Assembly (NCBI RefSeq): GCF_013426735.1
Contig: NZ_AP023272.1
Coordinates: 1,780,501 to 1,844,500, forward strand
Origin: Agrobacterium vitis
GTDB lineage: Bacteria; Pseudomonadota; Alphaproteobacteria; Rhizobiales; Rhizobiaceae
DNA length: 64,000 nt
Direction of reading: 5' to 3'
The notes under the pieces were generated by a model. The model was given only the letters and a program-made list of their open reading frames with translations, did not search any database and was not told the origin of the DNA. The position numbers and the translations under genes are program-made. Shown one piece after another: positions 27,430-36,452 of this stretch; position 1 is the first letter of the stretch, and the number at the start of each line of letters is the position of its first letter.

Positions 27430-29622
27430 ATGCGAATTATTTCGGCTTTGCCGTTTAAGGTGCTTTTGACGAGCCTTGGGATCGTGCCTTTATTGGCAGC
27501 GATCGTGCTGGGTGCAATCCTGAGCTGGGAGGCCTGGGAAAACTATACGAATACGTCCAAGGCCGTGACTCTGGAGCAACTGGCACGGGCCGGAGGCAAT
27601 CTGTTGTTGGTCATGCCCCTGGAGGGCGCGGCGCCGCCGGCAGCCAGGACCGAGGCGCGGGCAACATCGGATGCGGCCTATGCGAAGGTGGTGAGCGCCT
27701 ATGACGACGCCATCTCCGCTGGCTATGATGATGCAATCCTGAACGGCCTGAAGAACCGGCTTGTTGATTCTTTCGCCAAGATCGGCGAATTCCGGTCCGC
27801 TGTCGATGCCGATCGCGTTGACCCGATCATGCCCCTGAAATATCTCCAGCCTATTTCTGCCATGGGAATGGAATTAGCCGGCCGCGCTGCCAATCTCGTT
27901 GATGATCGCCTCCTGTCACAAGGCATCCAGGGCTATTATTCCTTGTTGCAGGTCAACGATTCCTATCTGATCATCAACCGGATCGGCCAAGTTTATACCC
28001 AAAAAGGCTCGCTTTCTCCAGAAGAGTCGGCCCGTTTCCATGCTGGTTTCAATAAGGCCATGATCTACTTGAAGCCGATGCAGCAATTCCTGCCTAAGCC
28101 ATTGAACGATCAGTACGACCAGTTCTGGCGAGGAAGCGATGTCGCGGCTGTCCAGAACGCCGTAGATGCGATGGCCGTGGGTCGTACCTATACCCCCGCC
28201 ACAGGCGATCTCGACACCTGGAACACGATCATGGCCAAGCGGCGGGATTTTGTTGCCGACCTGATCAAATCCACGTCGCAAGATCTGGGCGCATTTGCCG
28301 ATGTGCAGCTGTCGGACGCGCGTAACTCCCTCTATTTTATGGTGACGGCCCTCGGCATCCTGGTTTTGGTCACCGCACTGTTCAGCATTTCGGTCCTGCG
28401 GATTCTTTCGAATGCCATTCGCCGGATCTCCGGCCGGATGACCGGCCTGGCCGAGGGAGACAAGGCCAGCGCTATTCCCTATCTTGACCGCAAAGATGAG
28501 ATCGGCGACATCGCCCACTCCGTCGAGGTGTTCCGCCAGGCAGCACTTCGCAACGATGAATTGGAACGGTCGGCCCAGGAAAACCGCCGTCGTGCCGAGA
28601 TCGAGCGCGAGGAAATGCAGGCCAAGGCCGAGGCGGAGGCAAATGAGCGTCTCGCCCGCGCCACCGGTGCCCTGGCCTCAGGGCTGCGCCAGCTGGCAGC
28701 GGGTGATTTGCTCTGCGAAATCCAGGAGCAGTTTGCACCGCAATTCGAGGCATTGAGGCATGACTTCAATACATCGGTCAACCAGCTGCGGTCCGTTCTG
28801 ATTTCCGTCGGCATATCCGCGACTGGCGTGCGCAACGGCAGCGGTGAAATTTCCGATGCGTCCAATGATCTTTCCAAGCGGACCGAAACCCAGGCGGCCT
28901 CACTGGAGCAGACAGCGGCGGCTCTTGAGGAAATCACCGCCAATGTGAAGGCGACCTCGCTGCGAACCGGCCAGGCCCGTGATCTCGTTCGGGATGCTCG
29001 CGGCCGTGCCGACAAGTCCAGCAACGTGGTCGGCAATGCGGTGACCGCGATGGGCCGGATCGAGAATGCGTCTCGGCAGATTGTTCAGATCATCGGCGTG
29101 ATCGATGAAATCGCGTTCCAGACCAACCTCCTGGCGCTCAATGCCGGTGTTGAGGCAGCGCGCGCCGGAGAGGCGGGCAAGGGCTTTGCGGTCGTTGCCC
29201 AGGAAGTGCGCGAGCTTGCCCAGCGTTCCGCCAATGCGGCAAAGGAAATCAAACAGCTGATCGGAAATTCTGAAGTTGCGGTTTCCGAGGGAGTCAAGCT
29301 GGTCCACGATACCGGTGAGGGCCTGGGTGCCATCGCGCAGGTGGTCGAGGAGATCAATGCACATATGGATGCCATCGCAACAGCCGCCCAGGAGCAATCG
29401 GTGGGGCTTGGCGAAGTCAATGTCGCCGTCAACCATATGGATCAGGCCACGCAACAGAATGCCGCAATGGTCGAAGAGATGAATGCTGCCGGGGCAGGGC
29501 TTGCCGATGAAGCAGCCAGGCTCTCGGAACTGCTGGCGAATTTCAAGACGGGTCACCAGAACTCCGGTCGTGCTACGACCTCCGCTGGACGGGCGGATTT
29601 CGCGCGCCAGCGGGTCGCCTAG
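27430..29622 (+). CDS. Membrane methyl-accepting chemotaxis protein (second of a tandem pair)
   Basis: A 730-residue receptor with the same layout as its upstream neighbour: first membrane helix [20 protein letters not shown], periplasmic helical sensor, second helix near residues 298-325 ([20 protein letters not shown]), HAMP, and an MCP signalling domain nearly identical to the neighbour's. The sensor regions are clearly different, so the two copies probably arose by duplication and then took on different ligands. The C-terminus (DFARQRVA) lacks the WEEF-type tether, so it may depend on the neighbour for methylation. ATG 27430 follows GGGGGG in the same sequence context as the first receptor. 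Confidence 0.93.
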   Translation: MRIISALPFKVLLTSLGIVPLLAAIVLGAILSWEAWENYTNTSKAVTLEQLARAGGNLLLVMPLEGAAPPAARTEARATSDAAYAKVVSAYDDAISAGYDDAILNGLKNRLVDSFAKIGEFRSAVDADRVDPIMPLKYLQPISAMGMELAGRAANLVDDRLLSQGIQGYYSLLQVNDSYLIINRIGQVYTQKGSLSPEESARFHAGFNKAMIYLKPMQQFLPKPLNDQYDQFWRGSDVAAVQNAVDAMAVGRTYTPATGDLDTWNTIMAKRRDFVADLIKSTSQDLGAFADVQLSDARNSLYFMVTALGILVLVTALFSISVLRILSNAIRRISGRMTGLAEGDKASAIPYLDRKDEIGDIAHSVEVFRQAALRNDELERSAQENRRRAEIEREEMQAKAEAEANERLARATGALASGLRQLAAGDLLCEIQEQFAPQFEALRHDFNTSVNQLRSVLISVGISATGVRNGSGEISDASNDLSKRTETQAASLEQTAAALEEITANVKATSLRTGQARDLVRDARGRADKSSNVVGNAVTAMGRIENASRQIVQIIGVIDEIAFQTNLLALNAGVEAARAGEAGKGFAVVAQEVRELAQRSANAAKEIKQLIGNSEVAVSEGVKLVHDTGEGLGAIAQVVEEINAHMDAIATAAQEQSVGLGEVNVAVNHMDQATQQNAAMVEEMNAAGAGLADEAARLSELLANFKTGHQNSGRATTSAGRADFARQRVA

Positions 29623-29706
29623 AGTTTGTCAGGGAAAATCCAACCGATTTTTCCGAAAAGGCAAACGATGCCGAGCCTGTTTGGTTCAGCACGCAAGCTT
29701 TCTATA

Positions 29707-29737
29707 CCGCCGGTGGCACTCGTCACCGGCGGATTTT
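29707..29737 (+). terminator. Terminator after the second chemoreceptor
   Basis: A perfect 9-bp stem (29707-29715 with 29724-29732), an 8-base loop and a T run. Confidence 0.8.
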
Positions 29738-29804
29738 TGTTGATTCACGGTGCCGCAAGGATGGTCAACGGCAATTTGGGGCTTGCGAAAACTCCGCGCA
29801 TCAC

Positions 29805-29820
29805 ATAAAGATATGTTTAT
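29805..29820 (+). promoter_or_regulatory. Palindromic candidate operator of the SahR-like regulator
   Basis: ATAAAGATATGTTTAT is a 16-bp inverted repeat broken only at two positions, placed 21 bases before the regulator start. ArsR-family proteins bind A+T-rich palindromes of this size. Autoregulation of the sahR-metF transcript, with release by S-adenosylhomocysteine, is inferred. Confidence 0.55.
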
Positions 29821-29841
29821 ATCTTGATTGATGGAAGCGGC

Positions 29842-30849
29842 ATGAGCATGTCTTTTACATTGGACGGTCTGGTCGATCTTCTCAAGGCGGCAGGTGAACC
29901 AACCCGCCTGCGGCTGTTGGCGCTTCTGGCGGCGGGAGATCTGACTGTATCTGACCTGACCGACATTCTCGGTCAATCCCAGCCGCGTATCTCGCGCCAT
30001 CTCAAGCTTCTGGCTGAGGCGGAATTGGTGGATCGTTACCAGGAAGGTGCCTGGGCCTATTTTCGTTTGAAGCAGGAGGGGGCGGCGGGCGATCTCGCAC
30101 GTCATCTGCTGGCGGTTGCCTCCACGTCCGATCCTGTTTTGGCGCGTGACGGCGAGCGGCTTGGAGCAGTCAAACGGGCGCGGGCGGAAAAGGCGCAGGC
30201 CTATTTCAGTCGCAACGCCGCTGAATGGGATGAGTTGCGCCGGCTGCATATCAATGACCGCGAGGTCGAAGATGCACTGGTGAAACTGATCGGCGAAGAC
30301 ACAGTCGAGGCTTTACTGGATCTTGGCACCGGGACCGGGCGTATCCTGCAATTGCTGGAAAGCCGCTATCACCGGGCGGTGGGTATCGATGCCAGCCGCG
30401 ACATGCTGGCGGTTGCCCGGGTCAATCTCGACAAGGCTGGTGTGGCCAAGGCTGCCGTACGCCAAGGGGATATTCTCAATCTGCCGCTGGATGGTGGCGA
30501 GTTCGATGTGGTGATCATTCATCAGGTGCTGCATTTCCTGGTGGAGCCCGAACTGGCGCTGAACGAGGCGGCGCGTATGCTGAAGCCGGGCGGTCGGCTG
30601 GTGATCATCGATCTCGCACCGCATAAGCTGGAGCATTTGCGAGAAGATCATGCGCATGTGCGGTTGGGCTTTTCCCATCAGTTAATGGCGGGCTGGCTCG
30701 TCAAGACAGGTTTTGACGTCACAAACGCAATCGATATTGCGCCGAACCATAGGGATGGGGAGGCGCTTACAGCAACAATCTGGCTGGCGACCTATGGTCA
30801 AGCCGCAGCATCCGTGGCGCAACAGGCCGCGCGGGCGGGAGTTTACTGA
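29842..30849 (+). CDS. ArsR-family regulator fused to a SAM-methyltransferase domain (SahR-like)
   Basis: A 335-residue fusion. The N-terminal winged HTH (ArsR type) includes GEPTRLRLLALLAAGDLTVS and QSQPRISRHLKLL at about residues 15-65. The rest is a class I methyltransferase fold with the SAM motif LLDLGTGTGRILQLL and the later VVIIHQVLHFL. This architecture is that of SahR, which in proteobacteria senses S-adenosylhomocysteine and controls the methionine cycle; position directly before metF fits. ATG 29842 has GGAAG 5 bases upstream. The stop overlaps the metF start (TGATG at 30847-30851), so translation is coupled. Whether the methyltransferase domain is catalytic cannot be told. Confidence 0.85.
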   Translation: MSMSFTLDGLVDLLKAAGEPTRLRLLALLAAGDLTVSDLTDILGQSQPRISRHLKLLAEAELVDRYQEGAWAYFRLKQEGAAGDLARHLLAVASTSDPVLARDGERLGAVKRARAEKAQAYFSRNAAEWDELRRLHINDREVEDALVKLIGEDTVEALLDLGTGTGRILQLLESRYHRAVGIDASRDMLAVARVNLDKAGVAKAAVRQGDILNLPLDGGEFDVVIIHQVLHFLVEPELALNEAARMLKPGGRLVIIDLAPHKLEHLREDHAHVRLGFSHQLMAGWLVKTGFDVTNAIDIAPNHRDGEALTATIWLATYGQAAASVAQQAARAGVY

Positions 30850-31766
30850 TGGCACACACATCGTCCAAAAGAAATCAGGCGCGGCCCTTCAAGCTGTCCT
30901 TTGAATTCTTTCCGCCGAAATCCGAGGAGATGGAAGCTCAGCTCTGGGCAACGGTCGATGAGCTGACCGGCTGGGCGCCGGAATTTGTCTCCGTTACCTA
31001 CGGTGCTGGTGGCACCACCAAGGCACCGACCCTGGCCGCTGTGCGCCGCTTGCTGGCGGAAACGCCACTCGCCACCGCATCGCATCTCACCTGCGTCGGT
31101 GCGACACGCGAGGAAATCGCCCAGGTGGTCGAAGACTTTCGGGCGGTTGGTGTCAAGCATTTCGTGGCGCTGCGCGGCGATCCACCGACCGGTGTCGGTT
31201 CGGTTTATCAACCGCATCCGGGTGGGTTTGAAAACGCGGCAGCGTTGGTGAAGGGCCTGAAAGAGCTTGGCGATTTCGAGATTTCGGTTTCCGCCTATCC
31301 GGAAAAGCACCCGGAAAGCGCCGATCTCGCCATGGATCTAGACATGTTGAAACGCAAGGTCGATAATGGCGCGACCCGGGCGCTCACCCAATTTTTCTTC
31401 GATAACGATATTTTCGAACGCTATCTCGACAAGGTCCGGGCCGCCGGAATCAATATTCCTATCGTGCCGGGCATCATGCCGATCCTCAACCTCACCCAGT
31501 TGAAGCGCTTTGCTGGAATGTGCGGCACATCCGTTCCCGCCATGCTGGACCAGCGTTTCGAAGGGCTGGACGACAAGCCCACTGAGCGGGCCAGTGTCGC
31601 CGCGGCACTGGCTGCCGAGCAGATCGCCGACCTGCAGGGGCGCGGTATCGACGAGTTCCATATCTATACGATGAATCGTGCGCCGCTGGTCAATGCCACA
31701 CTGGCACGGCTGGGATTGCATCGCTCTGATACCGCAGCCGCCGACCGGGCAGGGGTTGTGGCGTAA
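30849..31766 (+). CDS. metF: 5,10-methylenetetrahydrofolate reductase
   Basis: A 305-residue flavoenzyme of the MetF family that makes 5-methyl-THF for methionine synthesis. Family motifs are SFEFFPPKSEEM near residue 18, FVSVTYGAGGTT near 46, FVALRGDPPTG near 105, ISVSAYPEKHPES, and QFFFDNDIFERYLD. The glutamate in EFFPPK is the proton donor, and the Asp of RGDP contacts the flavin. It is coupled to the SahR-like gene by a one-base stop/start overlap and followed by a strong terminator, so the pair forms a two-gene operon under the palindrome upstream. Confidence 0.97.
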   Translation: MAHTSSKRNQARPFKLSFEFFPPKSEEMEAQLWATVDELTGWAPEFVSVTYGAGGTTKAPTLAAVRRLLAETPLATASHLTCVGATREEIAQVVEDFRAVGVKHFVALRGDPPTGVGSVYQPHPGGFENAAALVKGLKELGDFEISVSAYPEKHPESADLAMDLDMLKRKVDNGATRALTQFFFDNDIFERYLDKVRAAGINIPIVPGIMPILNLTQLKRFAGMCGTSVPAMLDQRFEGLDDKPTERASVAAALAAEQIADLQGRGIDEFHIYTMNRAPLVNATLARLGLHRSDTAAADRAGVVA

Positions 31767-31932
31767 AGCGTGCAACAATTTTGCGATAACGATAGCGATA
31801 AAGCAAAACCTTAAAGCGCGAGACGCTTCCCTGATCGCGACATGCTTGATAGCGGAGACGAGGGCGGTTTTCTGCTCGTTCTCCGCAATTGTGGAGCCAT
31901 TTGGTGGCTCATCAATCTCGCTCAATAAAAAC

Positions 31933-31965
31933 CGCCGTGCGCCATCGAGGGCGCACGGCGTTTTT
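31933..31965. terminator. Bidirectional terminator between metF and the miniprotein gene
   Basis: A perfect 11-bp stem (31933-31943 with 31950-31960) has five T on the plus side and runs of A before the stem, which give a T tail on the minus strand. It can end both metF and the 25-residue gene coming from the right. Confidence 0.85.
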
Positions 31966-32039
31966 AGCATCGTTGATGATGAAAAGTGTCATGGCGGTCC
32001 ATGCCGCCGCCGCATACGGTGTTGGAGTTGTTGTCGTCC

Positions 32040-32117
32040 TCAGATGAAAAGCATCGCTGCGACAAAAAGAAACGCTACTCCGACTGCCAGGATGTTGAAA
32101 GAACGTGTCAGTCCCAT
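32040..32117 (-). CDS. 25-residue membrane miniprotein
   Basis: The ORF encodes MGLTRSFNILAVGVAFLFVA followed by AMLFI. After six polar residues the protein is one hydrophobic helix of about 18 residues, that is a single-pass membrane peptide. The ATG at 32117 has a purine-rich GGGAGACCGAG immediately upstream, the best support for real translation. A terminator follows downstream on the same strand. A longer in-frame reading to 32246 has no ribosome-binding site and an unlikely composition. Small one-helix proteins typically modulate a larger membrane partner; no partner is evident here. Confidence 0.6.
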   Translation of the reverse strand: MGLTRSFNILAVGVAFLFVAAMLFI

Positions 32118-32350
32118 CTCGGTCTCCCTTGCGTTAACAGTTAAAGAATATGACCGTTTCGTGTCATTTGAAAAGCGAAATTTGTGCTGCGATGCAGCAG
32201 CCTGCCTGTATAAACCATTGGAAGAAAAGGTAACGCACGGAAACATATTGTTAAAATCGCGTGATAACGAAATATTTCATCGTTAATGGCGGCAATGTCA
32301 TCGGCTTGAATCTGCATCGTTCCAGGACGGACGACTCGGTTTTGGTGAGG

Positions 32351-33352
32351 TCAGGGACTGCGCAATGCTGTTGGCGTTCCGCCGTGCAACTTTTTCCAGG
32401 CGCGGCGCATGTGTCGGGTGGATGCAAAACCAGAGCGTTGCGCAACGGTTTCCATATCCAACCGCGAAGCGGTGACCAGCTGATGGGCCAACGCGACCCG
32501 AAGGCGGTTGACATAATCGGTTACGCTCATGCCGGTTTGCTCGTTAAACAAGCGCGAGAGGCTACGGGCGCTGGTGGCCGCAATGGCTGCCATGCTGGCA
32601 ACCGTCCAGTTGCCGGCAGGGTCAGCCGAAACCGCATCCTGGACCTTGTGAATGACAGGATGGATATGGTTACGCCCCTCAAGCCATGGGGAGAGTTGCG
32701 GATCGTTCCCCGCCCGGCGCAGATAAACAACCAGGTAACGGGCAACGTTGAGTGCGATCGTGTGTCCTGCCTCTTCTGCCACCAAGGCCAGCATCATGTC
32801 GATACCGGCGGTGATGCCTGCCGTGCTCAACCTGTCCCGGTCCTGGATATAGAGGCGATTTTCCGCCACCTTTGCGGTGGGTGCCAACTGCCGCAACTCA
32901 GCAATCTCGGTGTGGTGAGTGGTACAGGTATAACCTTCCAATAGTCCGGCGCGGGCCGCCAACAAGGCGCCAGAGCAAATGGTGACGAGCTTTACGCCTG
33001 GCCGGACAGCGGACCGCAACCAGGTGACGATAGCGGCCTCATGGAGAAGATCGTCCGGCTCCGGATTCGCATCGACTGCACCGAGCGGCTGTGCGGCATT
33101 GCCCAGGACGATAATCATCGCGCCGTCGGCTACGGCATCCGGCAGCGGCTCAATCCCGGCAAGCGCCAGGCCGACCGAGCTGTTGACGTGGGGAGAGGGA
33201 CCGACATATCGAACCGTGAACCGCACACTGTCCTGCTCAAGATTAGCCTTGCGCAGGACTTCCATCGGCCCGGCCAGATCCAGCAGCAGCAGGCGTGGCG
33301 GCACGACGACGATCATTTCGATACGGCGCTGCGGCGGGATCAGTCCTGTCAT
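32351..33352 (-). CDS. GlxA-family transcriptional regulator (DJ-1/PfpI plus AraC HTH)
   Basis: A 333-residue regulator with an N-terminal DJ-1/PfpI-like domain (IEMIVVVPPRLLLLDLAGPM at the start, KLVTICSGALLAARAGLL near residue 127 with the nucleophile-elbow cysteine) and a C-terminal AraC-type double HTH (SMAAIAATSARSLSRLFNEQ and LDMETVAQRSGFASTRHMRR). The family controls catabolism of amines and related compounds, for example GlxA and ArgR of Pseudomonas. ATG 33352 lies 5 bases after the stop of the cysteine hydrolase gene, so the two form an operon and the hydrolase product may be part of the same response. The inducer is unknown. Confidence 0.9.
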   Translation of the reverse strand: MTGLIPPQRRIEMIVVVPPRLLLLDLAGPMEVLRKANLEQDSVRFTVRYVGPSPHVNSSVGLALAGIEPLPDAVADGAMIIVLGNAAQPLGAVDANPEPDDLLHEAAIVTWLRSAVRPGVKLVTICSGALLAARAGLLEGYTCTTHHTEIAELRQLAPTAKVAENRLYIQDRDRLSTAGITAGIDMMLALVAEEAGHTIALNVARYLVVYLRRAGNDPQLSPWLEGRNHIHPVIHKVQDAVSADPAGNWTVASMAAIAATSARSLSRLFNEQTGMSVTDYVNRLRVALAHQLVTASRLDMETVAQRSGFASTRHMRRAWKKLHGGTPTALRSP

Positions 33353-33357
33353 CAAGT

Positions 33358-33924
33358 CTATGCCGCGAGTGTTGTGGGTGGGAGTGACAATGCCTGCTCG
33401 ACCGTGGCAATGCGCGCGAAGCGACCGGCCAAAACCAGTTCGGTGCGAGCGCGGATCTCCGCCGCGCTCCATTCACGGCCCTGATCGTCGGTCATCGGAA
33501 AGGTGAGGGTGGCTTCACCAACAAAATCCACGCTATAACCCAGGTCCGAAGCATGACGTGCCGTGGTTTCGCAACATTGCTCCGTACGGATACCTGATAC
33601 GATCACATGGCGGATATTGTTTCGGGTCAGCCAGACATCAAGCCCCGTACCGACCAGCGCGCTATGCCGATGCTTGCGGAAAACCGCATCTGGTTCAATC
33701 GTCAAAGGGGACAGTGTGGAGACGAATCCGGAGGCCTCGCTAAAAGGGCCAGTGTCGTTCAAATGGAAAATCTGCACGGTGGCAATGCCCGCCTTGCGGG
33801 CGCCATCGATCAACGCCTGCTGACGCTGCAGATAGGCGGGCAACTCTTCCTCGCGGAAATAGGAACTGTGGCGGAAGGATTGCTGTGCATCGATGACCAG
33901 CAGGGCGGTGTCGGAATGTGTCAT
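33358..33924 (-). CDS. Isochorismatase-family cysteine hydrolase
   Basis: A 188-residue hydrolase of the isochorismatase fold with the triad D12 (LLVIDAQQSF), K84 (FRKHRHSAL) and C117 (GIRTEQCCETTARHASDLGY). Such enzymes cleave amides (nicotinamide, N-carbamoyl compounds, ureidoacrylate) or vinyl ethers. ATG 33924 has GGAGG 8 bases upstream; an ATG at 33930 has too short a spacing. It is the first gene of a two-gene operon with the GlxA-type regulator. Confidence 0.9.
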   Translation of the reverse strand: MTHSDTALLVIDAQQSFRHSSYFREEELPAYLQRQQALIDGARKAGIATVQIFHLNDTGPFSEASGFVSTLSPLTIEPDAVFRKHRHSALVGTGLDVWLTRNNIRHVIVSGIRTEQCCETTARHASDLGYSVDFVGEATLTFPMTDDQGREWSAAEIRARTELVLAGRFARIATVEQALSLPPTTLAA

Positions 33925-34065
33925 GGCCATTGCCTCCAAGGGAGCTTTTATCGTGAAGATGATGTCAGTCTAACGATGAAATCCGTCGGCGAAATACCGC
34001 TTTCTGACGAGGATGGGACAAATCACGCCAATCTTTATTGACGATGGGGTCTGCTCTGTCGAGCA

Positions 34066-34099
34066 TGAAAAAGCCGCGCATTCATGAGAATGCGCGGCT
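34066..34099 (-). terminator. Terminator after the MltB-like gene
   Basis: A perfect 12-bp stem (34072-34083 with 34088-34099) with a 4-base loop gives a T run on the minus strand. It ends the murein-hydrolase transcript coming from the right. Confidence 0.85.
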
Positions 34100-34125
34100 A
34101 AAACAATCGGAATTTTTGATGAGGC

Positions 34126-35316
34126 TTAAAGTGCGGCCAACAATGCTGGCGTTGGCCAGCCATCGGCGGGGATATTCCGCTTCAGCTGTTCCTTCTGCAC
34201 GGCGTCGCGGGTGCCGCCGCCCAGAATGCCGTCGATCTCGCCGACATCATAGCCGAGGCCCTTCAGCTTGGTCTGCAATTCCTTCATCTGCACATCGGTC
34301 AATCCCTGTTCCGGGTTGCCCTTCAGATAGGCCTCGGCACCTTCGAGACGGGTGGCGAAATAGGCGGCAGAGGTCGTGTAGATAAACGACTTGTTCCATT
34401 CCAGATAAATGCCGAAATTGGGATAGGTGATGAAGGCCGGTCCCTTGCGGCCCTGCGGCAGTACCAGTTCGCCCTCCAGATCGGCAAATTTGGTATTGCC
34501 ATCGCGCGGCTTGACGCCGAGCTTGAACCAGTCGCCTGCCTTCATGCCGCTGTCGAAGCCGCTCTTTTCCCAGGGCAGGGTGTCCGGCACGGTGACTTCC
34601 TGAATCCACGGCTCACCGCGTTTGAAGCCGAGGTGCTGGATGAATTTCGCCGCCGTCATGATTGCATCGGGTGAGCTGGATTTCAGCGCCACATGGCCAT
34701 CGCCGTCGCCATCGACGCCGAAGGCAACGATATCCTTGGGCAGCATCTGCACCTGGCCAACTTCACCGGCCCAGGCACCGGTATTGGTGGCGGGGTCGAG
34801 ATCGCCATGCTGAACCATGGTGATCAGCGCCAGCAATTGTGGGCGGAACAGTTCCGGGCGGCGGCAATCATGCGCCAGCGTCACCAGCGCGTTGCGGGTG
34901 TTAAAATCGCCCTGGACGGCGCCGAAATCGGTTTCCATCGCCCAGAAAGCGGCGATCACGCCGGGGGCAACGCCGTATTCTTTTTCGGCCCGGTCAAAGA
35001 CCGCGCTATATTGCTGCAATTTCTGCTTTCCCTGATCCAACCGGCCTTTTGAGACGGTGCGGGAGGAAAATTCGGTAAAGGTCTGTTTGAACACGCCCTG
35101 GGCGCGGTCGCGGCCCAGCACTTTCTGGTCGATTTGCGCACCGGCCAGTGCCTTGTCGGCAGCCTCGGCCGACGCGCCATTGGCAACAGCTTCCGCCTTG
35201 ACGCCAGCCAGAAAAGCGCTGAGGTCACCGCCGCATTGCGGTGCCTGGGCAAAGGCCGTGCCGGCCATAAGGCCGCTCAACACGGCTGCGAGCGTGAAGC
35301 GAGACAGGATATGCAT
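34126..35316 (-). CDS. Lytic murein transglycosylase, MltB family
   Basis: A 396-residue exported protein with a signal peptide (ILSRFTLAAVLSGLMAGTAFA, residues 3-23), an SLT_2/MltB catalytic domain and a C-terminal PG_binding_1 domain (LKGLGYDVGEIDGILGGGTR). The catalytic glutamate is in AAFWAMETDFGAVQGDFNTR, and GAWAGEVGQVQMLP is the second conserved block. It cleaves the MurNAc-GlcNAc bond with anhydro-muropeptide formation. ATG 35316 opens directly on the signal peptide; the frame continues 55 codons upstream without support. The next murein hydrolase gene lies 116 bases upstream in the same direction. Confidence 0.93.
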   Translation of the reverse strand: MHILSRFTLAAVLSGLMAGTAFAQAPQCGGDLSAFLAGVKAEAVANGASAEAADKALAGAQIDQKVLGRDRAQGVFKQTFTEFSSRTVSKGRLDQGKQKLQQYSAVFDRAEKEYGVAPGVIAAFWAMETDFGAVQGDFNTRNALVTLAHDCRRPELFRPQLLALITMVQHGDLDPATNTGAWAGEVGQVQMLPKDIVAFGVDGDGDGHVALKSSSPDAIMTAAKFIQHLGFKRGEPWIQEVTVPDTLPWEKSGFDSGMKAGDWFKLGVKPRDGNTKFADLEGELVLPQGRKGPAFITYPNFGIYLEWNKSFIYTTSAAYFATRLEGAEAYLKGNPEQGLTDVQMKELQTKLKGLGYDVGEIDGILGGGTRDAVQKEQLKRNIPADGWPTPALLAAL

Positions 35317-35432
35317 GGATAAAGCCCCCGGATATGAAAAGAACATGCTCCGCTCTGCCCAAGCTTTGTGACAGAAGCATGGAGAGGAGCCGGGTTTTGC
35401 CCGGCATGACGCAAAACTCCGGTCTGGAATGG

Positions 35433-36251
35433 TCAGTTTGCTGCGGTCTGCTGGGTCGGCAATGAGACGGCCTGCACCCATTTGCGCCAGTTCTGCTGGG
35501 TACCCGCAAAGACGTTTATGTCGGTATCGCCCTTGATGCCGGGGATGACGCCGGTCGAGGTATATTGCCAGAAGGCCCAGCGGCGGTCCGGATAGATTTC
35601 CGAGGGGTGCTTGGCGACGGCGCGGACCCAGAAATAATGATCCTGGAACGCGCCTTGCAAATTGTCCTTATGGAAATCGACGGATGTGTAAATGATGGGG
35701 CGCTTGCCGTAATAGGCTTCGAGCCGGTCCATGAAGCGCTTCATTTCGCTGCGCACCACATCGGCGGGCGGGCGCTTGGTGCAGGTCTTGGACGTGTGGT
35801 TCCACTCGACATCGAGAACCGGTGGCATGTCCATCGAGGCTTTCGGCACATTGGCGATGAACCAGTCGGCCTGCTCGTCGGCGCTGGAGCAGAAATAATA
35901 GAAATGATAGGGCGCATGTGGCAGGCCAGCGGCATTGGCCTGCTGCCAGTAATCCGCAAATTTCGGATCGATCACATCCTTGCCTTCTGTGGCCTTGATG
36001 AAGGCGAAGGAGACGCCGGACTGGCGGACCTGCATCCAGTTGATATTACCGTTCCATTTCGACACGTCGATGCCGTGGACCTGATGACGATGCGGGGAAT
36101 TGATGCCGAAGTCCTGCGGGTCCTTGTCCTGGAATTTTGGCTGGATCGAGCCGGTTTCCATGAAATCGTAGCTCGTCGAAGTGCAGGACGCCATTGCCAA
36201 ACAAATCGGAATAAGTGCCAGGACCAGCGACCGCATCGAAAACCCATTCAT
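35433..36251 (-). CDS. Glycoside hydrolase family 25 lysozyme-like protein
   Basis: A 272-residue GH25 (Chalaropsis-type) muramidase. The catalytic acidic residues lie in HGIDVSKWNGN near residue 60 and MPPVLDVEWN near 143. Other family segments are FAFIKATEGKDVIDPKF, YHFYYFC and RWAFWQYTS. The N-terminus ends in LAMASC, a lipobox-like sequence with M instead of L at -3, so it may be an outer-membrane lipoprotein. The start may also be the ATG at 36236. It probably cleaves the murein glycan strand from the periplasmic side; in some rhizobia GH25 genes sit next to MltB-like genes, as here. Confidence 0.9.
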   Translation of the reverse strand: MNGFSMRSLVLALIPICLAMASCTSTSYDFMETGSIQPKFQDKDPQDFGINSPHRHQVHGIDVSKWNGNINWMQVRQSGVSFAFIKATEGKDVIDPKFADYWQQANAAGLPHAPYHFYYFCSSADEQADWFIANVPKASMDMPPVLDVEWNHTSKTCTKRPPADVVRSEMKRFMDRLEAYYGKRPIIYTSVDFHKDNLQGAFQDHYFWVRAVAKHPSEIYPDRRWAFWQYTSTGVIPGIKGDTDINVFAGTQQNWRKWVQAVSLPTQQTAAN

Positions 36252-36452
36252 TCAACTGTTATGCCAAGGCAGCGCATGCCCATGGCAAGATCAAAAGACG
36301 CGGAAAATCAGGAGATCACCGATCCGATGAAGCCGGACTGGAAACCTCCAGCCTGACTTTGCTTCATCATCGTTAAAATGTGGTTATTTTCAACCGCTCA
36401 TATCGATAGATCGAAAATACCGGCCTATTGGGCCGGAAAGAGTGGCGAACTC

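Noticed and set aside
29626..29808. 60-codon ORF after the second chemoreceptor
   Set aside because: It is formed by reading through the terminator hairpin; no ribosome-binding site.
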